From positions 1-64,000 of the forward strand of contig DKUO01000043.1 in NCBI GenBank assembly GCA_002490705.1: a stretch of 64,000 nucleotides of DNA, read 5' to 3'. This DNA comes from Lachnospiraceae bacterium UBA7202 (GTDB lineage: Bacteria; Bacillota; Clostridia; Lachnospirales; Lachnospiraceae). A program made the position numbers and the translations under genes. The notes beneath the pieces are model-generated. The model was not told the origin of the DNA and made no database searches. It saw only the letters and a program-made list of their open reading frames with translations. Within the stretch, counting starts at the first letter, position 1; each line of letters begins with the position of its first letter. Shown in pieces: positions 60,277-64,000 of the stretch.

Positions 60277-61467
60277 TTAAGCCTCTTCACCGCCTGTTTC
60301 TTCCTCTGCATACTCGTCGCCGTCATACGCCTCCTGCTCGTACTCCTCTTCCGTATACTCGCCTTCCTCGTATGCTTCCTCCTCATACTCCTCATCGTCG
60401 TAGAGGTAATCCTCATAGCGGAATCCGGGCGCATCCTTGGCCTGTGTCTCGCTCTTAATATCAATCTTATATCCCGTCAGCCTTGCCGCCAGTCTGGCAT
60501 TCTGTCCCTCCTTACCGATTGCAAGGGATAACTGGTAATCCGGCACTACCACCTTGGCTGTTTTCTCGTCAGGATCTGCGAACACCGCCACAATTTTTGC
60601 CGGAGAGAGCGCATTCTGAATCAGATTTCCCGGGTTTTCGTCCCAATTCACAATATCAATCTTCTCCCCGCAAAGCTCATCCACAATCGAGTTGACTCTG
60701 GAACCGTTGATCCCCACACAGGCGCCGACAGCGTCCACATTGGGATTGTTGGAGCGCACCGCGATCTTCGTCCTGCTGCCTGCCTCTCTGGCAATGCTCA
60801 TGATCTCCACCGTGCCGTCCTTAATCTCCGTCACCTCGGACTCAAAAAGACGCTTCACTAACTCGGGATGGGTTCTGCTGACTAAAATTCTGGGGCCCTT
60901 GGGGGTATTTCTCACCTCCAAAATGTACACTTTAATTCTCTCTGTCGGCCTAAAATGCTCCGTGCGCACCTGCTCGTTCTCATTCAGGATCGCATCTGCC
61001 TTGCCCAGATTAATGGATATGTTCTTCCCCATGTAGCGCTGGACGATACCCGTCACCACATCCTTCTCTTTTTCAAAGTACTGATTATAGATAACGCTTC
61101 TCTCTTCCTCCCGGATTTTCTGTAAAATCACACTCTTTGCATTCTGTGTGGCAATACGGCCGAATTCCTTGGAGCGGATTTCCACGCGGACAATATCGCC
61201 CAACTTGGCTTTCGGATCGATCTCCTTTGCGTCCTCCGCAGAGATCTGCATAACAGGATCCTCTACTTCCTCCACTACCTCCTTTTCCGCATAGCAATAG
61301 TAGTCGCAGGTCTCCCTGTCGATCTCCACCTTCACGTTGTCCGCCTTGCCATAGTGATTTTTGTAAGCGGTAATCAGTGAGTTTTCAATCGCCTCAAAGA
61401 GAGTGTCCTTGCTGATCTCCTTCTCCCTCTCCAGAATATCCAACGCCTCCATTAATTCCTTATTCAT
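60277..61467 (-). CDS. nusA: Transcription termination/antitermination factor NusA
   Basis: A 396-residue NusA: N-terminal RNAP-binding domain (1-130), S1 (about 135-200), two KH domains (about 205-345; GACVGINGSRVNSIVDELCG, LAIGKEGQNARLAARLTGYK). The last ~40 residues form a Glu/Tyr-rich acidic tail of near-repeats (EEEAYEEGEY, EEEYEQEAYDG). ATG after GGAGG. Second gene of the operon. Confidence 0.97.
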   Translation of the reverse strand: MNKELMEALDILEREKEISKDTLFEAIENSLITAYKNHYGKADNVKVEIDRETCDYYCYAEKEVVEEVEDPVMQISAEDAKEIDPKAKLGDIVRVEIRSKEFGRIATQNAKSVILQKIREEERSVIYNQYFEKEKDVVTGIVQRYMGKNISINLGKADAILNENEQVRTEHFRPTERIKVYILEVRNTPKGPRILVSRTHPELVKRLFESEVTEIKDGTVEIMSIAREAGSRTKIAVRSNNPNVDAVGACVGINGSRVNSIVDELCGEKIDIVNWDENPGNLIQNALSPAKIVAVFADPDEKTAKVVVPDYQLSLAIGKEGQNARLAARLTGYKIDIKSETQAKDAPGFRYEDYLYDDEEYEEEAYEEGEYTEEEYEQEAYDGDEYAEEETGGEEA

Positions 61468-61508
61468 TTTCCATTGTCCTCCTATGTCTCCTTACTATGA
61501 TAAACGCT

Positions 61509-61973
61509 TTAAAAATCCAATGCCAGCCTGACCGTCGCGATATCCGGCCTCTCAAATCTGCGCAAAGTGCCGTTCTCCTCAATGGTGACGGATGTTTCGT
61601 CATAAGCCTTTAATATTCCGGCAAACTCCTTCTGCTTGTCAATGGGTTTATAGGTTTTCAGTTCCACCGCCTCCCCCAGACTCTTTTCCAGGTGTTTGTC
61701 TTTTTTCAGGACTCTGCCGAGACCGGGGCTGCTCACCTCCAGAATATAAGCGTCCGGAATAAAGTCCTCCTCGTCCAGCACATCTGACAAAGCCCGGCTT
61801 ACATTCTCGCAGTCCTGAATATTCACGCCCTCCGGCTTATCAATATAAACCCGCAAATAATACTCCTTTCCCTCTTTCACATACTCCACATCATAGATCT
61901 CCACGCCGAAGCGCTCCACAATGGGCGAAAGAAGGGTTTCCGTCTTCTCCTCGTAGGTTTCTCTTTTTGACAT
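61509..61973 (-). CDS. rimP: Ribosome maturation factor RimP
   Basis: A 154-residue factor for 30S subunit maturation. Motifs: GVEIYDVEYVKEGKEYYLRV, CENVSRALSDVLDEED, YILEVSSPGLGRVLKK. ATG 61973 follows GGGGGG; the in-frame start at 62015 would lie inside the leader hairpin. First gene of the rimP-ribF operon. Confidence 0.96.
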   Translation of the reverse strand: MSKRETYEEKTETLLSPIVERFGVEIYDVEYVKEGKEYYLRVYIDKPEGVNIQDCENVSRALSDVLDEEDFIPDAYILEVSSPGLGRVLKKDKHLEKSLGEAVELKTYKPIDKQKEFAGILKAYDETSVTIEENGTLRRFERPDIATVRLALDF

Positions 61974-61992
61974 AACGTCCCCCCTGCACGGA

Positions 61993-62020
61993 AAAGAGTG
62001 GACTCGCAAGTCCACTCTTT
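61993..62020 (-). promoter_or_regulatory. Perfect 12-bp hairpin in the rimP leader
   Basis: AAAGAGTGGACT (61993-62004), a 4-base loop and AGTCCACTCTTT (62009-62020), within the roughly 70-nt leader. On the minus strand it is followed by TCC after TTT, a weak U-run. It could be an attenuator of the operon (NusA is encoded within it) or a 5' stabiliser. Confidence 0.6.
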
Positions 62021-62050
62021 ATCTCAGTAATCATTATTGATTCTTAGGGT

Positions 62051-62079
62051 ATTATAGCACCCTTTTTCTCTCATTGCAA
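62051..62079 (-). promoter_or_regulatory. Promoter of the rimP-nusA-infB operon
   Basis: TTGCAA (62074-62079), 17-bp spacer, extended TGC-TATAAT (62051-62056) on the minus strand. Confidence 0.8.
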
Positions 62080-62121
62080 GCGTTTTCTTTCCCATGCCGC
62101 CACAGGCCGCACTATCCGCAT

Positions 62122-62150
62122 TTGACAGGAAAACGGATTTCTATTACTCT
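62122..62150 (+). promoter_or_regulatory. Possible promoter of the DUF6020-type gene
   Basis: Perfect TTGACA (62122-62127) with a poor TACTCT -10 at 17 bp (62145-62150). The -10 assignment is weak. Confidence 0.35.
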
Positions 62151-62188
62151 ATTCTATAAGCAGTTTACTATTTGGGGGAAAACGAAAC

Positions 62189-64000
62189 ATGACCAACAAA
62201 CCGGATCGCATTTTACTGTCCCACTTATTCCAGAGCTTTGTCACCACCTGGGCTTTGATGAAGGCGTCCCGCATGGAGCCGGGCAATATCCTGACCTTTG
62301 TCTTTTTCCTTCTGGTGTTCTTCTTCTACCGGCACGTAAACCGCCGCATGAACCTTTTACAGCTTTCCAACCGTGTGGCCCTCGTCACCGCGGTTCTCTT
62401 TACGCTTCTGTATATGCTGGTGGACTATCCCCACTACGTTGAACTGCTCACAAGCCGGCTGTACCGCGCCGGCATTCTTGTCATTATCTTTACCGGCTTT
62501 GTCTGCCTGTTTTACTATCTGCTGCATTTTTTGTATTCTTATGCCTGCAACAGGGACAGACTGTACCAAGTTCTGCTCACGCGCTATCAGGATGTGCCCT
62601 ATTTTCATAACAGCCGTTACAAAAAGTTGTCCGTCTGCCTTGCGGCGGTGATCAACTTTATTCGCAGCCATACGGCCTTCTGCGCCTTTCTGGCCTGTCT
62701 GGCCGGCTGGTTCCCCTACTATCTTTATCAGTATCCGGGCATCATGACGCCGGACAGCATCAACCAGCTGGAACAGATTTTGGGAGTTGTCTCCTATTCT
62801 AACCACCACCCGTGGGTCCATACGCTGGTATTCGGTTTCTTTTACCGCATCGGTTTTGCGCTGACAAAGGATATGGTCATTGCCGTATCCGTTTACACCC
62901 TTTTTCAAATGTGCCTTCTGGCCGGCAGCATAGCGTTTTTCATCTCCACACTGCGCGCCCACAGAATCAGGCCCTTTGTCCTTCTTCTGATCACGGCTTT
63001 CTACGCCCTGATCCCTTACCATGCCGTTTTTTCCGTCACCGTATGGAAAGATATCCCTTTCGCCGCAGCGGTGCTGTTTTTCGGCTGTTCCATCCTGCGC
63101 CTGTCGGTGCAGGATCGCATAAATTTTAAAAATCTGTCCGTATTTTTTCTGTCCGGTCTTGCGATATGTCTTTTCCGCTCCAACGGATGGTATGCTTTTC
63201 TGCTTGCCCTGCCGTTTCTGCTTTTCGGCTTCCGACGCAAAGCAAAATATGTCTATCCACCGTTACTTGCCGCTCTTCTTCTGGCCGCGGTTGTCAGATA
63301 TCCGGTCATGCGGGCTTGTCACGTGGAGCCGCCCGATTTCATCGAATCCGTCTGCATTCCCATGCAGCAAATCACAGCCGTTATTTGTAACGACAGATAT
63401 CTCACGGAGGAGGAGCAGTCCCTGATCGAGCAGGTGGTGGACCTGACCTATATCCATGAGCTCTACAATCCCACCTTTGCCGACAACATCAAAGAGCTCG
63501 TCCGGGCCGGAAATCAGGACTATCTGGTGGAACACAAAATGGAATTTTTGAAGCTCTGGGCCGAGCTGGGGCTTCGCTATCCCATGGACTATGTGACCGC
63601 CTATGTGAACCAGACTTACGGTTACTGGTATCCCGACTCCTTCTATCTGGTGGCGGAGGCGGAGGGCGTCAGCGCCACGGATCTGGGCGTCTCCCACAGA
63701 CCGCTGATCGGCGGCCCCCTTGTCATTAAGGCTAAGGAAATTGCGATCAAGCTCGGCAGCATGGTGCCCATTTACGGTACTCTTTGGAGCATGGGCGTCG
63801 CCTGCTGGATCATGATATTCGGCATCAGCGTTGTGATCATCCGAAAGGAGTACCACAAGCTCATCTGTTATCTGCCAAGCGTGGCTTTGCTTCTCACCGT
63901 ACTGGCCGCCACTCCCGTGGCAACCGAGTTTCGCTATGTCTATTTCATGGTACTCAGCCTGCCCTTCTATCTGATCACCGCCATCCTTCCCGATCTGCGC
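62189..64000 (+). CDS. DUF6020-type polytopic membrane protein (partial, runs off the window)
   Basis: 604 codons stay open from ATG 62189 to the last base of the window, so the gene continues beyond it. At least nine hydrophobic segments are visible, with a hydrophilic outside region (about 385-500). The motif YPGIMTPDSINQLEQILG followed by SYSNHHPWVHTLVFG (about 180-215) matches what I recall of the DUF6020 family, glycosyltransferase-like membrane proteins of Clostridia. ATG is preceded by GGGGGAAAACGAAAC. Possible role in envelope polysaccharide assembly is inference. Confidence 0.75.
   Translation, partial: MTNKPDRILLSHLFQSFVTTWALMKASRMEPGNILTFVFFLLVFFFYRHVNRRMNLLQLSNRVALVTAVLFTLLYMLVDYPHYVELLTSRLYRAGILVIIFTGFVCLFYYLLHFLYSYACNRDRLYQVLLTRYQDVPYFHNSRYKKLSVCLAAVINFIRSHTAFCAFLACLAGWFPYYLYQYPGIMTPDSINQLEQILGVVSYSNHHPWVHTLVFGFFYRIGFALTKDMVIAVSVYTLFQMCLLAGSIAFFISTLRAHRIRPFVLLLITAFYALIPYHAVFSVTVWKDIPFAAAVLFFGCSILRLSVQDRINFKNLSVFFLSGLAICLFRSNGWYAFLLALPFLLFGFRRKAKYVYPPLLAALLLAAVVRYPVMRACHVEPPDFIESVCIPMQQITAVICNDRYLTEEEQSLIEQVVDLTYIHELYNPTFADNIKELVRAGNQDYLVEHKMEFLKLWAELGLRYPMDYVTAYVNQTYGYWYPDSFYLVAEAEGVSATDLGVSHRPLIGGPLVIKAKEIAIKLGSMVPIYGTLWSMGVACWIMIFGISVVIIRKEYHKLICYLPSVALLLTVLAATPVATEFRYVYFMVLSLPFYLITAILPDLR

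Overview
The window is chromosomal DNA of a low-to-mid GC anaerobic Firmicute, most likely a Lachnospiraceae (Clostridia). The basis is gene content and order: a rimP-nusA-rnpM-ylxQ-infB-rbfA-nrnA-truB-ribF operon, a PPDK, a FolB-FolK fusion, a pyrBI pair with a zinc-type regulatory subunit, many GGAGG ribosome sites and consensus sigma-A promoters. I could not fix the genus. No rRNA, tRNA, insertion sequence, prophage or CRISPR array was seen.

Layout. 1-6.1 kb: ppdK, a large polytopic membrane protein and a membrane-anchored glycerophosphodiesterase, all on the minus strand. 6.1-15.5 kb: an unusual minus-strand cluster of two small lipoproteins, two paralogous ~800-residue lipoproteins joining an Asp-box/propeller-like N-terminal half to an ABC solute-binding half, two MalF/MalG-type permeases and a HlyD-type adaptor, with no ATPase. 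15.6-16.2 kb: an AT-rich islet with a small PBECR-type nuclease-fold protein, followed by a discrete small RNA unit with its own promoter, a closed multibranch fold and a terminator. 16.3-25.6 kb: signalling genes, namely two overlapping hybrid histidine kinases, an OmpR/histidine kinase pair, and a LytTR regulator with a broken GHKL kinase. 25.7-28.6 kb: a DUF805 protein, a lipoprotein, a complete type III toxin-antitoxin locus of the CptIN family (repeat RNA, terminator, toxin) and an orphan basic protein. 28.8-32.1 kb: ABC-F, PHP phosphoesterase and HAD phosphatase. 32.1-39.2 kb: a pheA / DUF815 ATPase / ppx / ppk / maf / small acidic protein run. 40.5-44.1 kb: folate operon. 45.2-47.3 kb: nitroreductase and pyrBI. 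47.3-50.7 kb: rpsO-pnp-HD-GYP. 50.7-53.5 kb: Na/Pi cotransporter and NlpC/P60 hydrolase. 53.6-62.1 kb: the translation/ribosome-maturation operon. 62.2-64.0 kb: a DUF6020-type membrane protein cut by the window end.

Two observations stand out. First, a direct repeat of TTTAGAGA with an 11-bp period lies exactly 9 bp upstream of the -10 box at three promoters: those of the two small lipoprotein genes heading the 6-15 kb cluster, and that of the OmpR/kinase operon at 21.9 kb. This reads as one regulon, so the two-component system probably controls the unusual lipoprotein/permease/adaptor cluster and itself. Second, the nuclease-fold gene at 15.7 kb is followed by a self-contained structured RNA gene that I cannot assign to a known class. 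Only 11 kb away lies a bona fide RNA-antitoxin system (CptIN), so an RNA partner for the nuclease is worth testing. Functions are inferred from recognisable motifs read by eye; no database search was possible.
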